Positions 20,287 through 28,402 of a stretch of DNA of 64,000 nt are shown piece after piece. A program made the translations under genes and the position numbers. Below the pieces are notes generated by a model. That model was given only the letters and a program-made list of their open reading frames with translations. It was not told the origin of the DNA and searched no databases. The stretch comes from Streptomyces sp. V1I1. GTDB lineage: Bacteria > Actinomycetota > Actinomycetes > Streptomycetales > Streptomycetaceae. The first letter of the stretch is position 1; each line of letters starts with the position of its first letter. The stretch spans positions 2,102,501-2,166,500 of the forward strand of contig NZ_JAUSZH010000001.1 in NCBI RefSeq assembly GCF_030817355.1, written 5' to 3'.

Positions 20287-20939
20287 GCTAGCCTCGCCGT
20301 TTCGGTTGGGATGAGGCGGCGTCGCGGGTCACCAACTGTTGGGTGGGCGAGGTGTTTTCGCTGCTTGGGCAGGGTGGAGTCCCGGCGCGGTGGTCGGGTT
20401 CTCCGGGGTCCTTCGGGTCGTGGGCGGACGGGGGTTTGCCGGTCTGCTGGCGGGGCGGGGCAGTGCGGCGAGGCGGAGGAAGGCCGTGGCCAGTTGGTGT
20501 CTCCAGGGCCAGGTCGCCGATATCCGCAAGCGCAGGCGTCGGCTGCCGCGGGTGAGGCGGGCGGCGACGTGCAGCAGCCGGTAGCGGAGCTTCTTCGGCT
20601 CGGCAGTGGCGAGTTCGCCGTCCAGCAGCAGGACGCGCATCCAGGCCAGCAGATCGATCGCCGCGAGGCTGAGTTCGAGCCAGGCGGCGTTGATGGCGAA
20701 GTCGCGGGAGGGGAAGCGGCCGAAGCCGGTGGTCTTGCCGCACCGGATGTGGTCTCCGACGGTGGCATGCCCGCGGTGGCGGACCTCCAGGAACTGGGCG
20801 GAGCCGCCACCGGAGTACGGCGTGTCGGTGAGGAACACCTGATGCCGCAGGCCCTCGTCCTGGTCGAACAGGGATAGCTGGGCTCCGGGGTGCGGCCGCT
20901 CTCGGCGCACGATGATGCGGGTGCCGGCCGGATAGCCGT
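20287..20939 (-). mobile_element. Truncated second copy of the IS1380-family element
   Basis: 653 bases that match 15021-15673 with a constant 5266-base offset and, as far as I can compare, no differences. They contain one terminal repeat and the C-terminal ~195 codons of the transposase. Identity stops abruptly at 20939/15673, where an IS21-family sequence begins. Orientation is the same as the larger copy, so the two form direct repeats around 16.7-20.3 kb. The truncated transposase frame runs 20910-20329. Confidence 0.9.
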
Positions 20940-21541
20940 GGTCCGCCGGACCGCCAGGAGCCGACGGCTCCCTCGTTGTCCCAGACCAGCACCCTCGGGA
21001 CGGCGCCGAGGTCGGTCAGCAGGCGCCAGTGACCTGCGATCAGGTCGGCCGCCGACCTCGACGGCAGCATCCGGGCGGTGATCCACCTCGAATAGCCGAC
21101 CACTATCACCAGCACCGGCGGATGCCCCACCTGTCCGAAGCCGAGCGGGATCTCGGCCGGCGGGAACCACAGGTCGCACTGGGCCAGCTCGCCGGGTTCA
21201 TAGACCGTCCGCGACGCCGGATCGACGGGCCGATAGGCGGGCCGCAGTTCACGGACCCGGTCCTTGAGCACGGTCAGGCCCCGGTCCCAGCCCAGGCGTT
21301 CGGCGATCACTGTCGCCGGCATCTCAGGCCACTGCTCGAGCAGTTCGCGGATCTGCGGCTCGACGACGTCGACGATCGAGCCCTTTGAAGCCCGCTGGTA
21401 CTTCGGCGGGGCATCGTCCGCGATCGCTCTGCGAACGGTGTTCCTCGAGATCCCCAGCTTCCTCGCGATGGCTCTCACCGGCATCTCCTCGGCCCGGTGC
21501 AGCCGGCGGATCTCCGCCCAGTCCTCCACGCTGATCACCAC
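20940..21541 (-). pseudogene. IS21-family transposase IstA, 3'-truncated
   Basis: Starts MVISVEDWAEIRRLHRAEEM with an N-terminal helix-turn-helix (ARKLGISRNTVRRAI, residues about 25-40). It continues into the DDE domain, with the first Asp in AQCDLWFPP and the second near VLVWDNEGAVG. Coding similarity ends at about residue 200, where the frame crosses into the IS1380-family fragment out of register and runs on to 20288. Intact IstA is usually about twice this length, and IstB is missing, so it is not functional. Confidence 0.85.
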
Positions 21542-21630
21542 TCCTCCCGGTCTGACTCAACGAGCTAGACCCCTGGAGGGGGTCAACTTTCAAGCGTCGC
21601 TACTGGTCCACTTTTCAGCCGTCGCCGACA
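20940..21630 (-). mobile_element. IS21-family remnant (left end plus start of istA)
   Basis: The outer end at about 21630 reads, on the minus strand, TGTCGGCGACGGCTGAAAAG and then GGTTGACC-like repeats, the multiple terminal repeat style of IS21 elements. The first ~200 codons of an istA transposase follow. No istB helper and no right end are present; the element is cut off at 20940 by the IS1380-family fragment. Confidence 0.82.
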
Positions 21631-21631
21631 C

Positions 21632-22132
21632 GCAACCTTCATGGTCGCTGCGAGCGCACTTACCGCTTGCTCGGACAGCGAGGAGAGGGAGTACGCCGTA
21701 CCTCGGTCCCTTTGCGGCGCGAAGGTCAGCGCTGACCTGCTCTCACCCTTCCTTCCTCCGGGCTCGAAGATTTCCGTCACAGACACCGAACCCTTCGAAG
21801 GAACGAAGCGCTGCAACATCAGCGTTGACGATGAACTGGCTGTCGTCGCGAGCCGGGAGTGGTGGAAGCAGGGCGAGAGGATCACGAAGGTTGCGCTCGC
21901 CCACGCGAATATGAAATTGGACAAGTCCGAGAACAGCGGAAACTACCTGTACTCGGGCAACGGCGCGATCGGTAGGACGGAAGGATGCTCGGATCCCGCT
22001 TTCAAGGGGCAGAGCATGTTCACTGCCATCCAGGTACATGCATCGGACCTTGACGACGCGAAATCCATGAAGGGCCTCATCGCCGATTACACGGAGTCGG
22101 TGAAAAAGAGTGCGGAGTGCACTGACGCGTAA
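21632..22132 (+). pseudogene. Lipoprotein gene with its 5' end removed by IS21 remnant
   Basis: From 21632 the frame reads ATFMVAASALTACSDSEE: the hydrophobic end of a lipoprotein signal peptide with lipobox LTAC, followed by about 150 residues of a polar extracytoplasmic domain with several cysteines. The charged start of the signal peptide is missing because the IS21 end lies at 21630. The first ATG (21641) would give a signal peptide of only ten residues, too short to work. No matching start is found on the far side of the insertion sequences. Family of the mature part not recognised. Confidence 0.68.
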
Positions 22133-22416
22133 CGGTGCGTTCCCCCTGCACGTCAGCCGGGGGAACCAGGTACCCGTCCGACACCTTGAGACGACGAGCG
22201 CCTCACCAAGTATGGCTTCATGCCGACAGGGCGAGGCGCAGCTCCCTCCAAAGTCCCGGCGCCAGAAGCACCTTGACCGGCGTCGCATGCGGGCGGTCAG
22301 TGGGCTGGTTGCCGCGTGGGGTCGGCCACCCAGCGCTGGCAGGAGCTGCTCGGCACCGACATTCCGCGTCGCAAACCGCAGAATCATCCGCCAACGCAAC
22401 GTCCACAGGAGGCTCC
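22133..22416. other. Intergenic stretch between two lipoprotein genes
   Basis: 284 bases with no coding sequence I can support on either strand. It ends with the AGGAGG ribosome-binding site (22408-22413) of the next lipoprotein gene and probably carries that gene's promoter. Confidence 0.5.
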
Positions 22417-23049
22417 ATGAGGAAACGACGGTACGTGCGGATCGTGGTGGCCGGTGCTGTGCTGGTGCTGCTGGCCGGCTGCGGAGAGGGCAGCGGGGGC
22501 AAGACCTCTGCGCTCAGCGAGCAGCAGATGACGACCGTGGTCCCGGATGCGAAGGCCGTGCCGGGCTGGGAGGTCCTCAGTGGGCCGGCCGCGGACACCG
22601 TGGAGGGCGACCTCAGGGGCAGCTTGTGTCCCCAGAAAGAGAAGCATGCCTGCGAGGGCGCCCGCTTCGTGGGGACCTCGCGCTTCAAGAAGGAGAAGAA
22701 GGCGGAGATCGGGTTCTGGGCCATCACCTATCGGGATGAAAAGGCCGCCGAGGACGCCTTCGACGTCCATTGGGACTGGTACAGGAAAAGCCTGCGCAAG
22801 CCCGAGAGCCTGGACCTCGGCAGAGTGGGCGAGCAGCGCCAGGCCGCGTTGGGCACCGGCAATTACCAGGGTGCCAAACGCGCCGTCGCGCAAGTGAGAC
22901 TCGGCACCGTCATCATGTGGGTCAGTCTCGATGCCTCCCAGCAGACAGGCATCGATGCTGCGCTGGTCAAGGACCTGGCAGCCGTCCTCGCCACACGGGC
23001 CGACGAGGCCCCGAACGGCAAGACTCCAGTGGCTGCGCTCGATAGCTGA
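22417..23049 (+). CDS. Secreted lipoprotein, unknown function
   Basis: 210 residues. Classic lipoprotein signal: basic start MRKRRYVR, a hydrophobic core, and lipobox LLAGC with Cys at residue 24. The mature part is a compact alpha/beta domain of about 185 residues with two further cysteines (LCPQKEKHACEG), which may form a disulfide. The ATG at 22417 follows AGGAGG. Similar Ser/Asp-rich extracytoplasmic domains occur in Streptomyces lipoproteins encoded near serine/threonine kinases with PQQ propellers; a broken PQQ gene is the next neighbour, on the opposite strand. Confidence 0.85.
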   Translation: MRKRRYVRIVVAGAVLVLLAGCGEGSGGKTSALSEQQMTTVVPDAKAVPGWEVLSGPAADTVEGDLRGSLCPQKEKHACEGARFVGTSRFKKEKKAEIGFWAITYRDEKAAEDAFDVHWDWYRKSLRKPESLDLGRVGEQRQAALGTGNYQGAKRAVAQVRLGTVIMWVSLDASQQTGIDAALVKDLAAVLATRADEAPNGKTPVAALDS

Positions 23050-23056
23050 GCAGATA

Positions 23057-23097
23057 CGAGACAGGGCAGGCCTCCAGCAGGTGCCCACCCTGTCTCG
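23057..23097 (+). terminator. Stem-loop after lipoprotein gene
   Basis: CGAGACAGGG (23057-23066) pairs with CCCTGTCTCG (23088-23097), starting eight bases after the lipoprotein stop. Loop 21 bases. Likely terminator; it may also serve the convergent pseudogene. Confidence 0.6.
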
Positions 23098-23132
23098 CGA
23101 TGCCTTCCTCTTGCGGGAAGTCGCCCAACTGT

Positions 23133-23740
23133 TCAGGGGCGCACCGGCAGGGCGACGACCGAGCCGGCGTGAGCGACGAAGATGCGATTGCCGTCGCCCA
23201 ACATCGTGTACGCACCGATGCCGCTGGACTGGCACGGGAAAACCTCTTCGCCGGTGCGGGTACTGGCGGCGATGAGCCCGCGGTCGTTCGGCTCGGCGAT
23301 CCACGCGGTGCCGCCTTGTACGGCAGGTGGCATCCGAGTGCCGACGTTTCCCCCGGTATAGAACCTCCGCTGCTTCTTACCGTCGCTCGCTCTGCAGCGG
23401 TGCAGCTCGTCGTCGACGGCGTACACCTCATCACCGCGCACGGCAGGAGGTCCCTAACCTCCGTACTCTGCCGGCACAGACCAGAGCTTCTTGCCGTCGT
23501 CGAGCGAGCGGTCAGCGTCCTTTCGCCGAGGTAGACCTTGTCGTTCACTACAGCCGGCACCAGGGCTGAGGTCCCTTGATCGGGGAGGTCCCATGCTGTG
23601 CGACCTGTGGCCGTGTCCACGGCGATCACATTGCCGTCCGCGGGAAACAGGATCAGACGCCCCTTGCCGGCCGCCGCCGCTGGTGGTTCGGCTCCGGGCA
23701 GACCTGCTGGCGACGCCTGGAGGGGTGGCAGCATGCCGGG
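23133..23740 (-). pseudogene. PQQ-type beta-propeller protein, fragmented
   Basis: Three consecutive coding pieces on the minus strand spell a PQQ-like propeller: RLILFPADGNVIAVDTATGRTAWDL (from about 23660), SLDDGKKLWSVPAEYGG in a second frame, then RGDEVYAVDDELHRC...GSVVALPVRP to the stop at 23133. Between them are one frameshift (about 23520-23545) and an in-frame TAG at 23454-23456. Upstream the coding signal fades in an Ala/Pro linker at about 23735, so the N-terminal domain, often a Ser/Thr kinase in this family, is missing. Clearly decayed unless the sequence has errors. Confidence 0.75.
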
Positions 23741-23892
23741 GTTTCAACCAACTGCACCGCATCCTGCTGGCTGAGCTGAACGCGGCCGGCCGCCTCGACT
23801 GGTCGAGGACCTGGTGACTGGGCTGCGATCCTCGGGCAGCAACCCTGCACGCGGCGTAGCTTGGTCAGCAAGACCTTCGCGCGGGGGTAGTC

Positions 23893-25106
23893 ATGCAGCT
23901 CCATGACGAACCCAGCATCGGAGACCGGGTCGCCCGTCTGCGTATGCGACGGAAACTGACACAGGAGAGGCTCGCGGAACGAGCGGGCTTGTCTGTCGAC
24001 GTCATCCGTAAGCTCGAACAGGGCGTACGTCAGACGGCCCGGCTCTCGACGTTGAACGCCTTGGCCCGAGCCTTGGACGTGGAACCGTCCACACTCGTCG
24101 GGCAGCCCACCACCTTCGAGGTGCGCACCGAAGACGAGCAGCCATCCGTCCTTGCACTGCGCCAGGCCATCTCGCCTGTCGCTGACTTGTTGGGACAGGA
24201 ATCGGACCCTGAGGATCCGCCAACCATCGCACAACTGCGGGCGTCTCTGAGGTCCACCGAGCACATCCGGCGAGAGGGGCGCATGGGCGAGATCGGTTTG
24301 CTGCTGCCTCAGTTGATCAGGGATGCCAAAGCCGGCAGTCGGACGTTCACTGGATCTGAGGGGGCCGCCGCTCAGTCCGTTCTCGCTGAGGCGTACCAGG
24401 TCGCGGCCACCACCCTGGCGGCACTCGGTAAGGAGGACGCGGCGTTCACCGCCCTTGAGCGCTCTATGAAGGCGGCTCGCAAGGGGATGATCCTCATCTT
24501 GAGACGGTTGGAGTCTCCAGCCTGGCATGGATCTTCACCAAGCAGGGGCGGCTGGCTGATGCCGAGCAGTTGGCGTTGACAACCGCCGAGCGGATCGAAC
24601 CAGGATTCCGCTCACAGCCGATAGAACTCGCTCTCTGGGGCGTCCTCCTGCTGCGTGCAGCAACTGCCGCAGTGCGTCTGGAACGGCGGGACGTCGTACA
24701 GGAACTGCTCAGCATGGCCAATGCGGCAGCCGCGAGAATCGGAACTGATCGTCTGGACTACGCGACTCCGTTCGGTCCGACCAACATGGGCGTGGCGAAG
24801 GTCAACTTCCTGGTGGAGATGGAAGAGAGTGCAGATGCCTTACGCACCGCCCGCACCGTCCCTGATCTTCATGCCCTGCCCCCCACGTGGCGCGCCCGAT
24901 TCCACGTCGATTGCGCAATCGTCAGTGCGGACCTCAACCAGGACCAAGCTGCACTGCGCGCCTTGCTCACAGCCGAGCGAACAGCTCCCGAATGGATGCG
25001 ATATCACTCCACAAGCCGACGGCTCGTCTCCGAACTCCGTGGGAGGGAAAGACGTCGCACGTCCCCACTCACGGATCTCGCCGACCGACTCGGTATCGAC
25101 GGGTAG
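23893..25106 (+). pseudogene. XRE-family transcriptional regulator with one frameshift
   Basis: The N-terminal helix-turn-helix (IGDRVARLRMRRKLTQERLAERAGLS..., residues about 9-65) is a typical XRE/Cro domain. The rest, about 330 residues, is helical and TPR-like, as in Streptomyces XRE regulators with a C-terminal sensing domain. The first frame ends at 24579; the second resumes as DPHLETVGVSSLAW and runs to 25106. The break is at a G4 run (24483-24486): one more G gives the smooth sequence ARKGDDPHLETVG. So this is either a mutation or a homopolymer miscall in an intact gene of about 404 residues. Confidence 0.8.
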
Positions 25107-25261
25107 GACAACGCGTCCTAGTCACCGCGCACAGTGGCACAGGGCGTCACTGTGCGCCTATCAAAGATCGCTCTAGCGTTACAGCGCCGTCGAAGACGAC
25201 GGACCCCCGCGACCGTGCGACCGGCCCGGGGGCATGGCCCACCTGACGAAAGCAGGTAGAC

Positions 25262-25582
25262 GTGCCGCACTGTATCGCCCAACTCCTCACGCTGTTGCTG
25301 AGGCTGCTGTTGCCGCCCCACGGTCGACATCGGACCGTCGCGCATCCGCTGGTCAACGCTGCCACGACACCGCCCGCTGCGCCTACCCCCACCTTCGGCC
25401 GACGCCCCTGCCCCACTGCCCTGCGGAGTGAGGACGCCGCGCTCATCCGCCCCTACCCGGTCGCCCACGAACAGCTGCGGGAGGAGTGGCTGCAGGCATT
25501 GCGGCACCGGGCGATGTTGGTGGCCTCGTGTGGCATCGATGTGGAACGGGTGCAGGTGCACAGGGCGGGGGTGGCCCGGTGA
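25262..25582 (+). CDS. Small Streptomyces protein of an XRE-linked cassette
   Basis: Up to 106 residues from a GTG at 25262; the N-terminal half is Pro-rich and the start is uncertain. The conserved-looking part is EDAALIRPYPVAHEQLREEWLQALRHRAMLVASCGIDVERVQVHRAGVAR, a helical domain I have seen often as short proteins beside Streptomyces XRE regulators. Function unknown. Its stop overlaps the next GTG (GTGA), so it heads a translationally coupled three-gene set. Confidence 0.62.
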   Translation: MPHCIAQLLTLLLRLLLPPHGRHRTVAHPLVNAATTPPAAPTPTFGRRPCPTALRSEDAALIRPYPVAHEQLREEWLQALRHRAMLVASCGIDVERVQVHRAGVAR

Positions 25583-25911
25583 ACGCCGCCACTCAATTGC
25601 GGCTGCTGCCGTGGCCCGGTCCGGAGGGACAACGGCGCTATCTGTCCTCCGACGATCCAGATAGTCGACTGAACCGGCTGGCCAACGAGTTGGAGGCGAC
25701 GCAACTGGACACGGGGGCGATGGTGCTGGGGCGGGCACGGGAACTGCTGGTTGACCCGGACGCGACGGTGCAGGAACTGCGGTGCTTGTCGCTGCGGCTG
25801 TGCCAGTCATTGGGCGACACGCTGCGGGTGGCAGAAAGCCGGGGCGGGCGGGTGCCGCTCTCCGAAGGCGGCCCGATCGCCTCCGGAGCAGCCGAGGGGC
25901 CACAGCGGTGA
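25579..25911 (+). CDS. Small helical protein, second of coupled trio
   Basis: 110 residues from the GTG at 25579, which overlaps the preceding stop (GTGA). The sequence is mostly helical and Leu/Arg-rich (VDPDATVQELRCLSLRLCQSL) with no membrane segment. Its own stop overlaps the next GTG. No family recognised; short XRE-associated proteins of this type are common in Streptomyces. Confidence 0.65.
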   Translation: MNAATQLRLLPWPGPEGQRRYLSSDDPDSRLNRLANELEATQLDTGAMVLGRARELLVDPDATVQELRCLSLRLCQSLGDTLRVAESRGGRVPLSEGGPIASGAAEGPQR

Positions 25912-26141
25912 CCGCCCGCGAGGAGTACCAGCGGCATCAGATGACGTTGCGCGTGTACCGCGCGGATGAGGACGGCACGGCCGTCGAAGAGCGCGCCCGG
26001 GTCGTCGTGGTCTGCGGGCCGGACACGCCTCTGCCGCAGAGCATGGCCTACCCGCCGTGCCGCTGTCCGCGCTGCCGTGGTGATCAGCTGCCCGGTGGTC
26101 CAGCCGACGCGCTCGGGCAGATGCGCGAGCATCCTCAATAG
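25908..26141 (+). CDS. Small zinc-ribbon-like protein, third of coupled trio
   Basis: 77 residues from a GTG overlapping the previous stop. A beta-rich N-terminal half (QMTLRVYRADEDGTAVEERARVVVVCG) precedes a CRCPRC cluster near residue 52, a possible half zinc knuckle with the Cys at residue 37. No helix-turn-helix. Function unknown; likely works with the two preceding small proteins. Confidence 0.62.
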   Translation: MTAREEYQRHQMTLRVYRADEDGTAVEERARVVVVCGPDTPLPQSMAYPPCRCPRCRGDQLPGGPADALGQMREHPQ

Positions 26142-26227
26142 ACGGGGAAGCGGTGGAAAGCCTGTCAGGCCAGACCCGCCGGTCTTGCCGCCGCACACCT
26201 TGACGGTGGGCCCTGAGGCGCAATGAG

Positions 26228-26262
26228 ACAGGGTGGGCATCTCCCGCGCATGCCCACCCTGT
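26228..26262 (-). terminator. Terminator of the esx genes
   Basis: ACAGGGTGGGCAT (26228-26240) pairs perfectly with ATGCCCACCCTGT (26250-26262), 13-bp stem and 9-base loop, 22 bases downstream of the esxB-type stop on the minus strand. It also faces the end of the small plus-strand trio and could stop both transcripts. Confidence 0.7.
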
Positions 26263-26284
26263 TGCCCTATGTGCCGCTCGCCGC

Positions 26285-26584
26285 CTAGAAGTAGCCTGCG
26301 GCCTTCTTGTCGCCTGCCTGGTAGGCCGGGCCCGCCTCGCGAACTGCCTTGGCGATGCCCTTCAGAGCCGTGTGAATGGCCCGTGTCTCCTGGTCCCACT
26401 TGGCGTGAGCGCCGTCCGCTGCGGTCTTTGCCTCACCCTCGAAGGTGGCGGAGACGCCACGGATCTTCGTCTGGATGGCCTCAAGGGCTTCGTCGAGGCG
26501 CTTCGCCTGGGTCTCGATCGTCCCAGCTGCCTGGTCCAGCGAAGCGTACGTGACGAGCATGATGCCGTCGTTCTGTTGTGCCAC
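26285..26584 (-). CDS. esxB: WXG100-family secreted protein (EsxB-type)
   Basis: 99 residues, the WXG100 length. Two helices are linked at a turn reading ATFEGEAK, where Phe replaces the usual Trp of W-x-G. Near the C-terminus YQAGD fits the YxxxD/E type VII export signal, so this is probably the signal-bearing partner of the heterodimer. GTG start at 26584 with GGAGG upstream. It lies 62 bases after the second WXG100 gene and before a strong terminator. Naming as EsxB is by the C-terminal signal and pairing. Confidence 0.85.
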   Translation of the reverse strand: MAQQNDGIMLVTYASLDQAAGTIETQAKRLDEALEAIQTKIRGVSATFEGEAKTAADGAHAKWDQETRAIHTALKGIAKAVREAGPAYQAGDKKAAGYF

Positions 26585-26646
26585 GGTTCCTCCAAGTGCC
26601 TTTTACGCCAGTGTGTTGGCTGATTACCGGATGCTCGAGGTGCTCG

Positions 26647-27009
26647 TCAGTAGCCTGCGATGTTCGAGGTCGCTGCCCTCGTCGCACCAGCGTCACCCGA
26701 GAAGCCAGCGGTCACGTCGACTCCGCGCAGGGCCGCCTCCACCTCGTCTTCGGTGTTGCCGGCGGTCGTGCGGGTGACCTGAATCGCTTCCTGGAAGTTG
26801 AGCAGCAGCTTCGCGATCCGCACCATTCCCTGGTTGATCTCGTTCTGCTTCACGTCGAAGGCGCCGGCGCCGATGCCCTTCCACTGACCTTCGAGGCCGT
26901 CGATGACGCCTTGGAGATTCTTCAGCTGCCCCTTGACGTCTTCGAACTTCCTCGAGATTTCATCCTGGAAATCCTTGAGACTCTGATCGCCGACCTTCTG
27001 GACTGCCAT
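26647..27009 (-). CDS. esxA: WXG100-family secreted protein (EsxA-type)
   Basis: 120 residues, slightly longer than the classic 95-100. Helix-turn-helix hairpin with the turn EGQWKGIGAG (W-x-G) at about residue 43. The C-terminal tail (GFSGDAGATRAATSNIAGY) is flexible and lacks YxxxD/E, which suggests it travels as a dimer with the neighbouring EsxB-type protein. ATG 27009 with GGGAGA upstream. Confidence 0.88.
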   Translation of the reverse strand: MAVQKVGDQSLKDFQDEISRKFEDVKGQLKNLQGVIDGLEGQWKGIGAGAFDVKQNEINQGMVRIAKLLLNFQEAIQVTRTTAGNTEDEVEAALRGVDVTAGFSGDAGATRAATSNIAGY

Positions 27010-27032
27010 GTGTCGATCTCCCTTTCCTGTTT

Positions 27033-27045
27033 CTCACTGAGTGAG
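27033..27045. promoter_or_regulatory. Perfect palindrome upstream of esxA
   Basis: CTCACTGAGTGAG, a 13-bp palindrome with a central G, centred about 30 bases upstream of the esxA start and in its 5' leader. It could be an operator or an RNA element. Half-sites TCAC/GTGA recall BldD sites but the spacing is two bases too short for the published BldD consensus. Confidence 0.3.
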
Positions 27046-27111
27046 CTGCGTTTGTGCCGGTTCACGCGTCCGCAGCGGGGGTTTGCTGGATTTGCGGTCA
27101 GGAGCCGGCCG

Positions 27112-28398
27112 TCATTGGGCGGCGCGCCGCCGACGGACTACGGCGAAGGCCCCGCCCGCAAGGACAATCACGGCTGCAATTCCGCCGATGATGAGGCCCA
27201 ACTGGCTGTCGTCTTCGACCTTCTCGCTGGAGCCTGCCACGGCGGCCTGGTCACTGCCGTTGCCATTCGGGGCTTGTGACGAAGCTGGTGCAGAAGGGGC
27301 GGGCGAGGCGGACGAGCCGGCCGTCTTCTTGTTGGTCAGGGGGCTGATATTCGGGTCGCCGGGTTTGCCGAGGCCGCGGTTGATGTGCGCGCCCGGGCGG
27401 ACGATGCCGTGGCCGAGGTAGTTGCTGAGCGTGCCCTCCTTCGAGCCCTCCGCCCGAGCTGCGCTTTCGAACATGACGCGGAGGACCTGGTTCGCGGTCC
27501 AATCAGGGTGGGCGGACCAGATCAGGGCGGCGGAGGCGGAAGCGATGGCGGTGGCGGCGCTGGTTCCGCCGTCGCCATCGCAGTAGCTCTTGAAGCTTGC
27601 GTTGCACCAGCGGGGGATGTCGTTGCCGGGGGCGGTGATGTCAACGAAGTCGCCGTGCTGAGAGTAGTCGGCTACCTGGCCGTCACGGTCGGAGGCGCCG
27701 ACGCCGACGACTTCTCGGTAACTGGCAGGGTACTCTGGTTTGTTGCCCTTCTTGGCGCTATTACCGACGGGGGCGAAGAACAACTTGCCTTTGCTTTCTG
27801 CATACTTGACCGCCTCTTGCTCGCGAGGAGTCATGAACGCAGTGCCCCACGACATGTTGATGACGCGTGCATCACTATCGGCCGCTGCCCTAATGGCAGC
27901 CGCTTCATCCCAGGCATTCACCTTGTGCTTGCCCGCAAATGCACCATCCGCAACTCGCACAGGGATGATCTCGGCGCCGGGTGCCAGTCCGCGCAGACCA
28001 CCGCCCTCACCCGTACCGGCAATCAGTTCGGCCATGGTCGTCCCATGCCCGTTATAGTCGTCCGTTGCCTCCCCGGGCGCGTCCGTTGCATCAAACCCTT
28101 TCAGGACCTGCCCCTTCAGCGAAGGCGTCGAAGGGTTGACGCCCGAGTCAATGACAGCGACCTTGATTCCCTCGCCAGTAGCGCTCTTCCACACTTCCTC
28201 GGCGTGCATCGCGTCCAGGTACCACTGCTTCGCCCGCATGTCGGCCGCCACCGCGACCGGAGCCATGCCGACGACACCGATAGCCCACGCACAGACCAGA
28301 GTCAGCGTGCAAGTCAGACCCCGCCGCAGAGCGAGCAGCGCAGAGCGCCGCCGCTCGTGGCTCGTTCCTGCTGTCATCCCGGCTTCCGAACCTTCCAT
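27112..28398 (-). CDS. Mycosin-like subtilase with C-terminal membrane anchor
   Basis: 428 residues. N-terminal signal/hydrophobic segment (about 27-52), S8 subtilisin domain with Asp84 (AVIDSG), His118 (NGHGT), Asn213 (PVGNS) and Ser280 (GGTSAA), then a Ser/Pro/Ala-rich linker and a final helix (LIIGGIAAVIVLAGGAFAVV) followed by RRRR. This is the mycosin (MycP) layout, with the protease outside the membrane. It is the second of two such genes in the locus. GTG/ATG 28398 or ATG 28377 may start it; it begins five bases after the upstream PPE-like stop. Confidence 0.9.
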   Translation of the reverse strand: MEGSEAGMTAGTSHERRRSALLALRRGLTCTLTLVCAWAIGVVGMAPVAVAADMRAKQWYLDAMHAEEVWKSATGEGIKVAVIDSGVNPSTPSLKGQVLKGFDATDAPGEATDDYNGHGTTMAELIAGTGEGGGLRGLAPGAEIIPVRVADGAFAGKHKVNAWDEAAAIRAAADSDARVINMSWGTAFMTPREQEAVKYAESKGKLFFAPVGNSAKKGNKPEYPASYREVVGVGASDRDGQVADYSQHGDFVDITAPGNDIPRWCNASFKSYCDGDGGTSAATAIASASAALIWSAHPDWTANQVLRVMFESAARAEGSKEGTLSNYLGHGIVRPGAHINRGLGKPGDPNISPLTNKKTAGSSASPAPSAPASSQAPNGNGSDQAAVAGSSEKVEDDSQLGLIIGGIAAVIVLAGGAFAVVRRRRAAQ

Positions 28399-28402
28399 AT
28401 GC

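Noticed and set aside
20288..21541. One fused transposase of 417 codons
   Set aside because: Only the first ~200 codons are IstA; the rest is the IS1380 fragment out of its true frame.
27033..27045. BldD-binding site upstream of esxA
   Set aside because: Half-sites fit but the spacing is two bases shorter than the BldD consensus as I know it.
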